Position numbers and translations under genes: made by a program. Source: Lusitaniella coriacea LEGE 07157 (GTDB lineage: Bacteria; Cyanobacteriota; Cyanobacteriia; Cyanobacteriales; Spirulinaceae). From it: a DNA stretch of 64,000 bases. The stretch spans positions 124,001-188,000 of the forward strand of contig NZ_JADEWZ010000003.1 of the NCBI RefSeq assembly GCF_015207425.1, written 5' to 3'. The notes under the pieces were generated by a model that ran no database searches, was not told the origin of the DNA, and worked only from the letters and a program-made list of their open reading frames with translations. Shown piece after piece: positions 7,644 through 16,089 of this stretch. Within the stretch, counting starts at the first letter, position 1; each line of letters begins with the position of its first letter.

Positions 7644-10424
7644 ATGTGGCTCAAACTTAAAACATCACTTCAACAATCCTGGGGTCTGTTCGCGATCGCG
7701 CCTGGTGTTGCTGTTGTAATCGCCCTCAGTAGCTATCTGGGATTGTTCGATCTCCTGGAACGCTCCCTACGCGATGAATTCTTCCGCCTTCGTCCTGCTG
7801 AAGCAATAGAAGATCGAGTCGTTATTGTTACCATTGGCGAATCCGACCTCAAAGCCGTAGGAGATTGGCCAATTCCCGATGCTGTCCTAGCAGAGTTAAT
7901 TGAAAAATTACGGGAAGAACAGCCGAGGGCCATCGGTTTAGACCTCTACCGCGATCTCCCTGAAGAGCCGGGTCACCAGAAATTAATTGAGGTTTTTCGC
8001 TCAACTCCCACATTAATTGGGGTCGAGAAAGTGACGGGAAATCGCGTCGATCCGCCCCCCGCTCTCATGGAACTCAACCAAGTCGCTCTAGCCGATTTAG
8101 TCTTAGATTCCGATCAAAGCGTGCGTCGCGGTTTGCTCTCCTTAGAGAATGAGGAAAGCGTGAAAACGACCTTATCTACGCAAATGGCGTTAAAGTATCT
8201 CGAAGCAGAGGATATTCAATTAGAAGCCATTAATGCCGAACAACAAAAATTGAAACTCGGAAAAGCGACTTTTACCCCCATGCGACGCGGCGAAGCGGGT
8301 TATCGTAAAACTGACTTGGGCGGCTATCAAATTCTAATGAACTGGCGCGGTTCGGTATCCTCCTTCGCCACCATTTCCATGAGCGATGTTTTAGCAGGAA
8401 ATATTCCCGCTAATTTGTTGCGCGATCGCGCGGTTTTAATCGGCTCGACTGCTACCAGCACCAACGATTTCTTTGAAACCCCCTACAGTCGCTCCTTTGA
8501 TTTCCAACCTCAACCGCCCATGCCAGGGGTTTTCATTCACGCCAACCTCACCAGTCAAATGATTCGCGCCGCAATGGAAAATCGCTCGCTCCTTTACGGC
8601 TGGTCGCGCGAAGCACAATGGGCATGGATTCTTGCCTGGTCGATTCTGGGTGCGGGAGGAAGTAGTTGGCTCGAAAGTTCCCGTCGCGGACAACCGGGCA
8701 TTTCAACCAGTATTTTATTAATCGGTCTATCCGGTATCGGTCTGATTCTCATCGGCGGTTCCTACCTTGCCTTTATCGGCGGAATGCTCGTCCCAGTCGT
8801 ACCGCCCTTAGCCGCACTCATGATGGGTGCGATTATTACAACCAATACCTGCAAACAACAGCGACTCAAACTGACCAACCAAGAACTCGAATTTGCCAAC
8901 AATCAACTCTTTGAACACGCCAGAACCCTCAAAGAAAAAGTCAAAGAGCGCACTGCCGAACTTGCTATTGCCAAAGAAAAAGCAGAAGTCGCCAACCAAG
9001 CCAAAAGCAGTTTCATCGCCAATATGAGCCACGAACTGCGCTCCCCTCTCAACGCGATCCTCGGCTTCTCTCAAATCATGACCCGCTCTCAAAGCCTCTC
9101 TCCAGAAAACCAAGAGAGCATTGGCATTATCGCGCGCAGTGGCGAACACCTCCTCACCCTCATTAACAACGTCCTCGATCTCTCCAAAATCGAAGCCGGT
9201 AAAACCACCCTCAACCCCAAAAACTTCGATCTCCATCGCCTCCTCGACGATATCCACGATATGTTTCAACTCAAGGCAGTGGAGAAGGAACTGCAATTGT
9301 TAGTTGAGTATCTTCCCGATGTTCCCCGCTACGTTCGCACCGATGATGTCAAACTGCGCCAGATATTGATTAATCTGATCAACAACGCCCTTAAATTTAC
9401 TGAAGAAGGCGGCGTTTCGGTGCGTGTCGGTATTGCAGGAATGGCGAGCGACAATGGAAGTATTACACCTGGAGAGAAAGAAACCGTTAACCTCACCTTT
9501 GAAATCGAAGATACGGGAGCGGGAATTCCCCCGGAAGACCTCAACAGCTTATTTGAAGCCTTTACGCAAACCGCAACCGGAAGACAAGCTCAAGAAGGAA
9601 CGGGTTTAGGATTGCCCATCAGCCGCAAATTCGTTCAACTCATGGGGGGCGACATGAAGGTATCCTCCCAAGAAGGGAAAGGAACGATTTTTAGGTTTGA
9701 TATTGGCGTTTGCGTTGTCGAGGCAAGCGACTTGGAAGAACAATCGTCGAAATGTCGCGTCGTTGCCCTCGCTCCCAACCAACCCGATTATCGCATTCTG
9801 ATTGTTGATGACAAACCAATCAATCGTCAATTGTTGGTTAAATTGCTCTCTCCTCTCGGTTTTTCTCTCAAAGAAGCCTGTAACGGTCAAGAGGCGGTGG
9901 AGCTTTGGCAAGAGTGGCAACCCCATCTGATTTGGATGGATATTCAAATGCCGGTGATGGATGGTTTTATTGCTACCCGAACGATCCGAGCGCAGGAAAC
10001 CGAGCAAAAAACGGCAATTCTTGCCCTGACTGCCAGTATTTTAGAGGAAGAACGAGGAAGCGTGCTGCAAGCGGGGTGCGATGAGTTTCTGCGCAAACCG
10101 TTTCGGGAGGAGCAGATTTTTAAGGCAATGCACGAATATATCGGCGTTACCTATGTTTACGAAGATTCCACTACAACCGATTCGAGTACCACCGAGCAGA
10201 ATACGAACAAGGTTTTGAATGCGGACGCGATCGCGGAACTCCCCTCTACATTGGTTGAGACGCTGCACCAAGCTATTATTACATCCGATCTTAATGGCAT
10301 TGCAAAAGTGCTTGAAGAGGTTGCCAAAGAAAACAAACCCTTGGCAGAGGTTCTTCAGCAGTGTTTGTATAATTTTGAGTACGAACGAGTTCTCAATTTA
10401 ATGCCCGCTTCGCTCCGAACTTAA
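7644..10424 (+). CDS. CHASE2-domain hybrid histidine kinase with receiver domain (cassette A)
   Basis: A sensor kinase of about 926 residues. Starts at 7629 (TTG), 7635 and 7644 are all in frame; I chose ATG 7644 because the paralogue at 59537 also starts with Met-Trp followed by similar residues. Order: one N-terminal membrane segment, an extracytoplasmic CHASE2 domain (VVIVTIGESDL, then AIGLDLYRDLP) to about residue 320, three membrane segments to about 405, a coiled linker, HisKA with the phospho-acceptor His in MSHELRSP (codon 9030), HATPase with DTGAGIP and GTGLGLP, then a receiver domain with the acceptor Asp in WMDIQMPVMDG (codon 9939) and the conserved Lys in LRKPF. Such a hybrid passes phosphate to an internal receiver; a partner output protein is not adjacent. 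The signal sensed is unknown, but the gene order links it to the exported CHAT and DUF928 proteins. Confidence 0.92.
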   Translation: MWLKLKTSLQQSWGLFAIAPGVAVVIALSSYLGLFDLLERSLRDEFFRLRPAEAIEDRVVIVTIGESDLKAVGDWPIPDAVLAELIEKLREEQPRAIGLDLYRDLPEEPGHQKLIEVFRSTPTLIGVEKVTGNRVDPPPALMELNQVALADLVLDSDQSVRRGLLSLENEESVKTTLSTQMALKYLEAEDIQLEAINAEQQKLKLGKATFTPMRRGEAGYRKTDLGGYQILMNWRGSVSSFATISMSDVLAGNIPANLLRDRAVLIGSTATSTNDFFETPYSRSFDFQPQPPMPGVFIHANLTSQMIRAAMENRSLLYGWSREAQWAWILAWSILGAGGSSWLESSRRGQPGISTSILLIGLSGIGLILIGGSYLAFIGGMLVPVVPPLAALMMGAIITTNTCKQQRLKLTNQELEFANNQLFEHARTLKEKVKERTAELAIAKEKAEVANQAKSSFIANMSHELRSPLNAILGFSQIMTRSQSLSPENQESIGIIARSGEHLLTLINNVLDLSKIEAGKTTLNPKNFDLHRLLDDIHDMFQLKAVEKELQLLVEYLPDVPRYVRTDDVKLRQILINLINNALKFTEEGGVSVRVGIAGMASDNGSITPGEKETVNLTFEIEDTGAGIPPEDLNSLFEAFTQTATGRQAQEGTGLGLPISRKFVQLMGGDMKVSSQEGKGTIFRFDIGVCVVEASDLEEQSSKCRVVALAPNQPDYRILIVDDKPINRQLLVKLLSPLGFSLKEACNGQEAVELWQEWQPHLIWMDIQMPVMDGFIATRTIRAQETEQKTAILALTASILEEERGSVLQAGCDEFLRKPFREEQIFKAMHEYIGVTYVYEDSTTTDSSTTEQNTNKVLNADAIAELPSTLVETLHQAIITSDLNGIAKVLEEVAKENKPLAEVLQQCLYNFEYERVLNLMPASLRT

Positions 10425-10853
10425 GCACTCAGCCATCAGCTCTCAGGTGTCAGCGCGCGATGTACGACTCTAGACATTCTCGCCGTGAAATTGTGCATCG
10501 TTTTGTGTCTCTCTTGCACCCTCACCCTCAGACAGATTATCTTTAAAGAATAAGAGCAAGCGCGATCGCGAAGTTTTTAACGCTGATAACCCCATCTCCC
10601 CCTAACGGTATGCCGCCGAGTCAAGACTTCGGAGAAACAGGACAACCTGCCAGAATCGTCACGACAGGGAATCACTCGATATTAAGACCCCGACCTGGTT
10701 GGTAATAATTATCCTGCTTTTTTTTCTTGCAGACTTGTCGTGAGGAATTCCTCACGTTCGGCGAAATTAAAACTTATAGCACTTCATTATCAAGGAGCCA
10801 TCAATCGGGTCGAATTAACTGAGTTATCGACCAGGAAAATTCAGCATTTTTTT
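10425..10853. other. 429-bp intergenic region with a short dispersed repeat
   Basis: No convincing gene. At 10430-10456 there is a TCAGCCATCAG...GGTGTCAG motif that recurs at 61943-61963, also just after a CHASE2 kinase gene. The stretch 10605-10670 has several small complementary segments (for example CCGAGTC with GACTTCGG), which could form RNA structure, but I recognise no riboswitch or known RNA. The real start of the next gene is at 10854, so a long leader is possible. Confidence 0.5.
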
Positions 10854-11849
10854 ATGAGTACTAATGAATCATTCAAGACCCAGGATCTTCTAGCGCAATA
10901 TGAAGAAGGAGAGCGAAATTTTCGCGAAATTCAGCTTCCCAAAGCAAAATTAGGTCGCGCTCGTCTCAATTGCGCCAATCTTAGTCATGCCAATCTCCGA
11001 AAAGCGAATTTAGATCGCGCACACTTAATTAGCGCCAATTTATCCAGCGCAGACTTGCATCGAGCGAACTTAACTAGAGCAACGTTGATTGATGCCAATT
11101 GCGATCGCGCCCATTTTACCGGAGCAATTCTGATTGAAGCCGATCTCAGTGGCGCAATGTTCGGTCATGCCAACCTAAGCGGCGCGATTCTCAACGAAGC
11201 GTGCTTAGTAGAAAGTAATTTCACGAACGCTCGACTGCTGGATGGCACTCAACTAAAAGGGGTGAACCTGACCGGAGCAAAACTTGCTCGTGCGGTTATG
11301 GTTGGCGCAAACTTGAGTGCGGCGCTATTGATCCGCGCAGTTCTTTCTGAGGCGAATTTGAGTCAGGCAATTCTTAAGGATGCAACCCTGATTCGCGCCT
11401 ATTTAAAACGAATTAATTTCCAGGGAGCGAATCTAGCTGGAGCGGATCTGAGTTTTGCGGATCTGCGCCAAGGGGATTTGAGTGGTGCCAATCTCAAAGG
11501 AGCAAACCTCGAGGGAGCCAATTTAAGTCAGGTCAACTTAACAAAAGCGAACTTAAAGAAAGCCAATTTACAAGAAGCCAATTTGAGTAATGCAAATCTG
11601 CAACAAGCTAAATTAACCCATGCCAATTTATCGGGAACCAATTTGCTCAAAGCCAATTTAGGCAATGCGGATTTGTCCCAAGCCAATCTTTGTCAAGCGG
11701 GGTTGTTATTTACTTATCTCACGGGAGCCAATTTTAATCGAGCGAATCTCAAGGGAACAAATTTAATCGGCGCAAATATCAGCGAGGCAAAGCTTTCTAG
11801 GGGATCGTTAGGGAGTGCGATTCTTCCCAATAGCAGTCAATTTATTTAA
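10854..11849 (+). CDS. Pentapeptide repeat protein
   Basis: About 331 residues, nearly all tandem A(N/D)LxX pentapeptides, for example ANLSHANLRKANLDRAHL. These fold as a four-sided right-handed beta-helix. The ATG at 10854 is preferred over the GTG at 10740, because the 38 residues between them lack repeats. A short non-repeat head (MSTNESFKTQDLLAQYEEGE) precedes the helix and matches the usual cap of cyanobacterial members, where a Leu-rich head leads into the repeats. No signal peptide or catalytic domain is visible, so it is probably cytoplasmic. Functions of the family vary widely and cannot be inferred here. It sits alone between the kinase gene and speD. Confidence 0.9.
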   Translation: MSTNESFKTQDLLAQYEEGERNFREIQLPKAKLGRARLNCANLSHANLRKANLDRAHLISANLSSADLHRANLTRATLIDANCDRAHFTGAILIEADLSGAMFGHANLSGAILNEACLVESNFTNARLLDGTQLKGVNLTGAKLARAVMVGANLSAALLIRAVLSEANLSQAILKDATLIRAYLKRINFQGANLAGADLSFADLRQGDLSGANLKGANLEGANLSQVNLTKANLKKANLQEANLSNANLQQAKLTHANLSGTNLLKANLGNADLSQANLCQAGLLFTYLTGANFNRANLKGTNLIGANISEAKLSRGSLGSAILPNSSQFI

Positions 11850-11953
11850 TCGAACTCCGAACATTCGCTCCCAGGAAAGTGGTCATTCTAGAGAAATTGC
11901 GCCTATGCTAGAGATAGATATTTTGACCCTTTCATGTTGGAGTAACGATAAGA

Positions 11954-12373
11954 ATGAAAAAAGTGGGAACCCATCTGGTGGTAGATGCGTGGCAAGCACC
12001 GGGAGAACTGCTGAATGACCCCGAACGGATTCGCTGCGCGATCGTTGATGCAATTGATGCCGGAGAGGCTACCCTAATCGATCTGTGCGTACACCAATTT
12101 AGTCCCCACGGAGTCACGGCGACAGCAACGTTAGCCGAGTCTCACATTGCGATTCACACTTGGCCCGAACACGGTTATTTTGCCGCAGATTTATTCTTTT
12201 GCGGTCGCGGAAAACCCCAGGAAGCCATGAAACTTTTACAACGGGCGCTGCAAGCGAAGCAAATGCAAATGAGAGAAATCGAAAGGGGTTTTCCCGTTCC
12301 GACACCGGAGATGGCAGCGAACCCAGAAGCCTTCAGCCATACCACCGAGCAAGTGGCTATCTACTCACTTTAA
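11954..12373 (+). CDS. speD: S-adenosylmethionine decarboxylase proenzyme
   Basis: A 139-residue protein of the short bacterial (SpeH/class 1B) AdoMet decarboxylase family, which makes decarboxylated AdoMet, the aminopropyl donor for spermidine. The self-processing site is visible: Ser in LAESHIAIHTWPEHGY is the residue that becomes the pyruvoyl group after cleavage at Glu-Ser, and the following His and the Cys in FFCGRG are the family's processing and catalytic residues. Length is normal for the family. Start ATG 11954 gives the usual MKKVGTHLVVDAW opening. Eighteen bases separate it from the next small gene on the same strand, so the two may be cotranscribed. No spermidine synthase gene is nearby. 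Confidence 0.95.
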   Translation: MKKVGTHLVVDAWQAPGELLNDPERIRCAIVDAIDAGEATLIDLCVHQFSPHGVTATATLAESHIAIHTWPEHGYFAADLFFCGRGKPQEAMKLLQRALQAKQMQMREIERGFPVPTPEMAANPEAFSHTTEQVAIYSL

Positions 12374-12391
12374 AGTTCTGTTGAGGGGAGC

Positions 12392-12691
12392 GTGTTAGAG
12401 GTCGTCCTAATTTTTGTGTTGGCTTTAGTCCCATTTTTTCTAGGTTTTTTCTTAGTCCGAAAAGCAAAGCGAAGATGGCAAGCAAGGCTCAGGCGTATTC
12501 GTTCTGTCGCCTCATTCAGAGCGCGATCGACAATGCCCCATGCTGCGAGCGGCGATACATTTGATATTCACGATTATTTTATCGGTAATTTGAGTTGTCG
12601 CTACAATGCCCGCTCCCCTTATATTCGCTGTGCCATCAATCCAAATGGTCCTTGTGAGAATTGTCCCCACTATCAACCGAGACAATCCTGA
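12392..12691 (+). CDS. Small membrane-anchored conserved cyanobacterial protein (DUF6464-like)
   Basis: A 99-residue protein starting with GTG at 12392. Residues 3-23 are one membrane segment followed by a strongly basic stretch (RKAKRRWQARLRR), which predicts a cytoplasmic C-terminus. The C-terminal half has GNLSCRYNARSPYIRCAINP and then GPCENCPHY: four cysteines that could bind metal. I recall this pattern from cyanobacterial DUF6464 proteins, whose function is unknown. It follows speD closely. A real gene is likely; the family name is less sure. Confidence 0.7.
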   Translation: MLEVVLIFVLALVPFFLGFFLVRKAKRRWQARLRRIRSVASFRARSTMPHAASGDTFDIHDYFIGNLSCRYNARSPYIRCAINPNGPCENCPHYQPRQS

Positions 12692-12731
12692 ATGTAGGCT
12701 GGGTGAGTTCTTTCACTCCGAATAAACAGAG

Positions 12732-14693
12732 CTAGATGACTCGTTCGTTTCCCCCATCAATAGGAACTTGAGCTGCTGTTGTATTGGCAAACAGAGAACC
12801 GCACATTTCTGCGGCTAATTCCCCAACAGCTTGACTCGTCACCTCAACCTTTAAAAGGTTATTGGTTTTATACCCCTCAACCGTCAATCCATAATGATTT
12901 GCGCGTGCCTGTAAAACCTCCTCCGTCCAAACCCCCGTATCGAACACGGCATTGGGATGGATTGTATTAACGCGAATCCCCTCTTTACCCCATTCCAAGG
13001 CTGCAACCCGTACCAGTTGCGTTAAAGCCGCTTTCGAGGCAGAATAAGCCGCCGCACCGGGCCCCGGCGCAGGCACGTTTTTAGAGCCAATGACAACGAC
13101 TCTTCCCCCTTGGGGAGCGAGTTTGAGGAGGGGGTGACACTCCCGCATCAAGGTGAAATTTGCATCGAGATTAATAGACATCACCTTACGCCAATCCTCG
13201 TTACTCAATTGCGCAATGGAACATCCTGCGGGAAATATCCCTGCATTGAGAACGAGCATATCCAAACCGCCAAATTTCTCTACAGCCCGTTCGAGTGCTT
13301 GAAGGATGGCATTTTCGTCGGTGACATCGCAGGTAATTCCGCAAAAGTCGGGACGCGAATACAGGGTTTCAATCTCAGTATTGATATCCAACCCCACAAC
13401 TGCCGCACCGCGCTGTAATAAAGAGGTAACGCAAGCTTTACCGATTCCCGAAGCCGCCCCGGTTACTAATGCCACTTCTCCAGTAAAGACGGGAGGTTTG
13501 CCCCCTTTGCGCAATTTTGCTTGTTCCAAGTCCCAATACTCCACCGCAAAGATATCTTTTGCCGATAAAGCTTGGTAGGAATCCAAGGCAGTCGCGGCGG
13601 AGATAATGTCAATGGTATGGCCGTAAATGTCGGCGACAATGGCAGCTTGCTGGGCGTTTTTCCCGACCGCACACATCCCAAGTTCGGGGTCTAGAACAAC
13701 TCTAGGCGCGGGATCGAGTTGGGTCAGTCCATCGGATGCATGGGCGCGAAAATAGTCGTTGTAGGCTGCGGTGTAAGCGTTTATGTCCCTTCCCAAGAGA
13801 GGGATGCGTTTGGTTCGGATAACGTGGTCTGGGGTGGCGGGGCCTTGTTGGGAAATTGCCCCAATATCTTCTCGTTGGGCAAAGGTTAGGGTTTTTGGGG
13901 TGCGGTGGGTGGCGAGGATGATGGGAAATCCAGCGATTTGAGAGAGTTGATGGCGCAGGGTGGCGAGGGAGTGGCGCAAGGGCTTCTCTTCTTGCGTAAT
14001 ATTTGGGGTTCGGGGGATGGCGTTGTGCTTGTGTAAATAGTCTTCCGCGCGACTGACGAGTTGAACCATCCGTTCGTAGGATTCTTTTGCGGTTGACCCG
14101 AAGGAGAATATCCCGTGATTCATGAGAACCATACCGATAGTATCTTCGGTGGCTTCGGCTGCAAAACGTTGGGCGCAGGCGCGCGCGAGGTCAAAACCGG
14201 GCATGATGTAGGGAATAATGACAACGCGATTGCCGTAAATTTCTTGGATGCGTTCTACGCCGTTGGGGGTGTTGGTAATGGTGACGACGGCATCAGCGTG
14301 GGTATGATCGACGTATTTGTAGGGGAGGATGGCGTGGAGAATGGTTTCGACGGATGGGGCGGGCGCGATCGCGCGGGTCATGTTAGTTTTAAGTTCGTTG
14401 ACCATCTCCGGGTCAGAGAGGGTTTCGAGTTTCGCCAGTTCGAGAAGATGGGGAATGCGAACGGGGGAAAACCCAGCCGCTTCGATGATGGCTAAGTCCC
14501 AACCGCTTCCTTTCACGTAGAGGATGTCTTCTTCTTTACCTAAAATGTTGGTTTCTCGGATTTTAACGGAGGTGTTGCCGCCGCCATGCAGAACGAGGGA
14601 AGGATTGCGTCCTAACAAGCGGGAGGTATAGACCCGCAATCCTAAATCGCCAGGATATTCTTTCGTTTCGCGATCGCGCCACAAACTTTTCAT
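12732..14693 (-). CDS. Bifunctional class II aldolase / short-chain dehydrogenase
   Basis: A 653-residue fusion. Residues 1 to about 390 are a class II aldolase/epimerase domain with the metal-binding HTHAD motif near residue 132 and the second metal His in MNHGIFSF. Residues about 400-653 are a Rossmann SDR domain with the TGAASGIG cofactor loop, LVLNAG, and the YSASK active-site Tyr/Lys. This is the architecture annotated as rhamnulose-1-phosphate aldolase/lactaldehyde dehydrogenase-type bifunctional enzymes: aldol cleavage of a sugar phosphate followed by oxidation or reduction of the aldehyde. No other rhamnose genes are nearby, so the physiological substrate is unclear. It converges on the speD cluster from the other strand. 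Confidence 0.9.
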   Translation of the reverse strand: MKSLWRDRETKEYPGDLGLRVYTSRLLGRNPSLVLHGGGNTSVKIRETNILGKEEDILYVKGSGWDLAIIEAAGFSPVRIPHLLELAKLETLSDPEMVNELKTNMTRAIAPAPSVETILHAILPYKYVDHTHADAVVTITNTPNGVERIQEIYGNRVVIIPYIMPGFDLARACAQRFAAEATEDTIGMVLMNHGIFSFGSTAKESYERMVQLVSRAEDYLHKHNAIPRTPNITQEEKPLRHSLATLRHQLSQIAGFPIILATHRTPKTLTFAQREDIGAISQQGPATPDHVIRTKRIPLLGRDINAYTAAYNDYFRAHASDGLTQLDPAPRVVLDPELGMCAVGKNAQQAAIVADIYGHTIDIISAATALDSYQALSAKDIFAVEYWDLEQAKLRKGGKPPVFTGEVALVTGAASGIGKACVTSLLQRGAAVVGLDINTEIETLYSRPDFCGITCDVTDENAILQALERAVEKFGGLDMLVLNAGIFPAGCSIAQLSNEDWRKVMSINLDANFTLMRECHPLLKLAPQGGRVVVIGSKNVPAPGPGAAAYSASKAALTQLVRVAALEWGKEGIRVNTIHPNAVFDTGVWTEEVLQARANHYGLTVEGYKTNNLLKVEVTSQAVGELAAEMCGSLFANTTAAQVPIDGGNERVI

Positions 14694-14794
14694 GGTGTTT
14701 TAGTGTTAAATTCTGCTTCACTTCAGTTTAGTGAAACACGTTTCGTTTCAAAGTTGACGGCACATTAGGGGTTGTCAACAAGGGAAAAGGGGAC

Positions 14795-15586
14795 TCAACT
14801 CGACGCACTGGTGTAGAAGCGCAAGGCAAAACGCCAAAAACGCTGAGAAACCAAGAATAGAACGACTGCCAAAATTGCAGCGCCAACAATCCAACTGAAG
14901 TGCGTTCGACCCAGCATCGTTTCTGCGGGAATTGTGGTCAAAAAGGCAACGGGAACCACAAAAGTGAAAAAGAAGCGATAGGCGGTCGGATATGCCACGA
15001 TAGGGAAACGACCCGCTTCGAGTAAGCCTCGCAGAACTTCTGTGACGTTATAAATTTTGACGAACCAAATGCTGGTTGCGCCCAGCATAAACCAAAGACT
15101 GTAAAGGATGGCAAACCCAAACACGAGGGGAATCGCGCTGGCAGAATAATTGCCGATGCTCAAATGGAGGCGCGTTCCGGCGTAGAAAATGATGATTAGC
15201 CCAAAAACGAGGTCGGGCAGTCCCCAGGGCGAAATGGTGCGCGAAGACAGCCAAAATTGGCTACTGATGGGTTTGAGAAGAATAAAATCGAGGGTTCCAT
15301 TTTGAACGTGGCGCACAATGCGATTGAGGTTGGGGGCGAGAAATGTTGCGGAGAAGCCTTGCAGGAGAGTGAAAATGCCCAATACAATTAGGGCTTCTTC
15401 CCATTGCCAACCGCGAAAGGTGTAGCCTTTTTGGTAGAAGAGAAAGAGGCTAAAGAGACTACCGGCGAGATTGGTGAGGCTGCTGAGGGCGGCAATTAAG
15501 AAGTTGAGGCGATATTCCAGTTCTGCCGCGATCGCGGTACTCCAAAATAATTTTAAAACCCGTACATATTTTTGCATCTCAAACAT
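14795..15586 (-). CDS. ABC-2 type transporter permease (DUF990-like)
   Basis: A 263-residue integral membrane protein with about six hydrophobic segments. It starts with MQKYVRVLKLFWSTAIAAEL and has EYRLNFL, the typical opening of the ABC-2 family permeases found in pairs with a second permease and an ATPase. The ATPase and partner permease are not in the window, so it is an orphan here. Two starts are possible: ATG 15586, which overlaps the upstream Uma2 remnant by 8 bp, and ATG 15577, which matches the family opening better and does not overlap. Substrate unknown; related systems are annotated for daunorubicin-like or lipid export without firm evidence. Confidence 0.85.
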   Translation of the reverse strand: MFEMQKYVRVLKLFWSTAIAAELEYRLNFLIAALSSLTNLAGSLFSLFLFYQKGYTFRGWQWEEALIVLGIFTLLQGFSATFLAPNLNRIVRHVQNGTLDFILLKPISSQFWLSSRTISPWGLPDLVFGLIIIFYAGTRLHLSIGNYSASAIPLVFGFAILYSLWFMLGATSIWFVKIYNVTEVLRGLLEAGRFPIVAYPTAYRFFFTFVVPVAFLTTIPAETMLGRTHFSWIVGAAILAVVLFLVSQRFWRFALRFYTSASS

Positions 15587-16007
15587 TTGGTTCGATTTCC
15601 GCAGCCCGTAATTGTTCCCTCAAGCGTTCGGTTTGGCTTTCAGCCCGTTCTGCACGTTCGTCCCCCGTCAACAACAAATTCCCTCGATTGTCCCACCAGC
15701 GCAACCAAGGGAGCGCAACATTTTGATACTGACCTTGCCAAATTCCCAACTCCACCCCCAACGGTGTAATGGGAAAGTGACCCCGTTCTGGTGGTTCTAC
15801 CATGCGCCAATAAATGCCGCAATCTTGACCGATGCAATACTGTTCGTCCGGGTGTAATGCTTGAAAAATGGGTTTGATGGAGTCAGTGAGTAGAATGCTT
15901 TGGGGGTGTTCTTGGAAGTTCTCCACGAAGGTACCATCAGATTCAGGCAGTTGGGTATGGTCAGGAAGGGTTTTAGGGAGGTTCGATGGGTTAATGGTGG
16001 AGGTCAT
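15579..16007 (-). pseudogene. Uma2/DUF820-type protein with the nuclease core deleted
   Basis: A 142-residue frame that joins the two ends of a Uma2 protein. Residues 1-75 have the family's N-terminal pattern (LPESDGTFVENFQEHPQSIL, then QDCGIYWRMVEPPERG). From residue about 76 it jumps to the C-terminal strand and tail (GVELGIWQGQYQN, WLRWWDNRGNLL, then a Glu/Arg coiled coil and LRAAEIEPN). About 100 residues that normally carry the PD, E and K metal/catalytic residues are missing, while the frame is kept. An in-frame deletion in a once intact gene is the simplest reading, so nuclease activity is not expected. It lies directly upstream of the ABC permease. Confidence 0.75.
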
Positions 16008-16089
16008 GGCGGTTTGCGAGGTGGGAGATTTGATTTCTATGGTAAAAACTGCCTTTATCTAACACAATACTTACGCAGACATAGCAAAA

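Noticed and set aside
14115-14520. Plus-strand frames of 126 and 63 codons
   Set aside because: Antisense to the aldolase domain of the bifunctional enzyme, whose motifs are clear.
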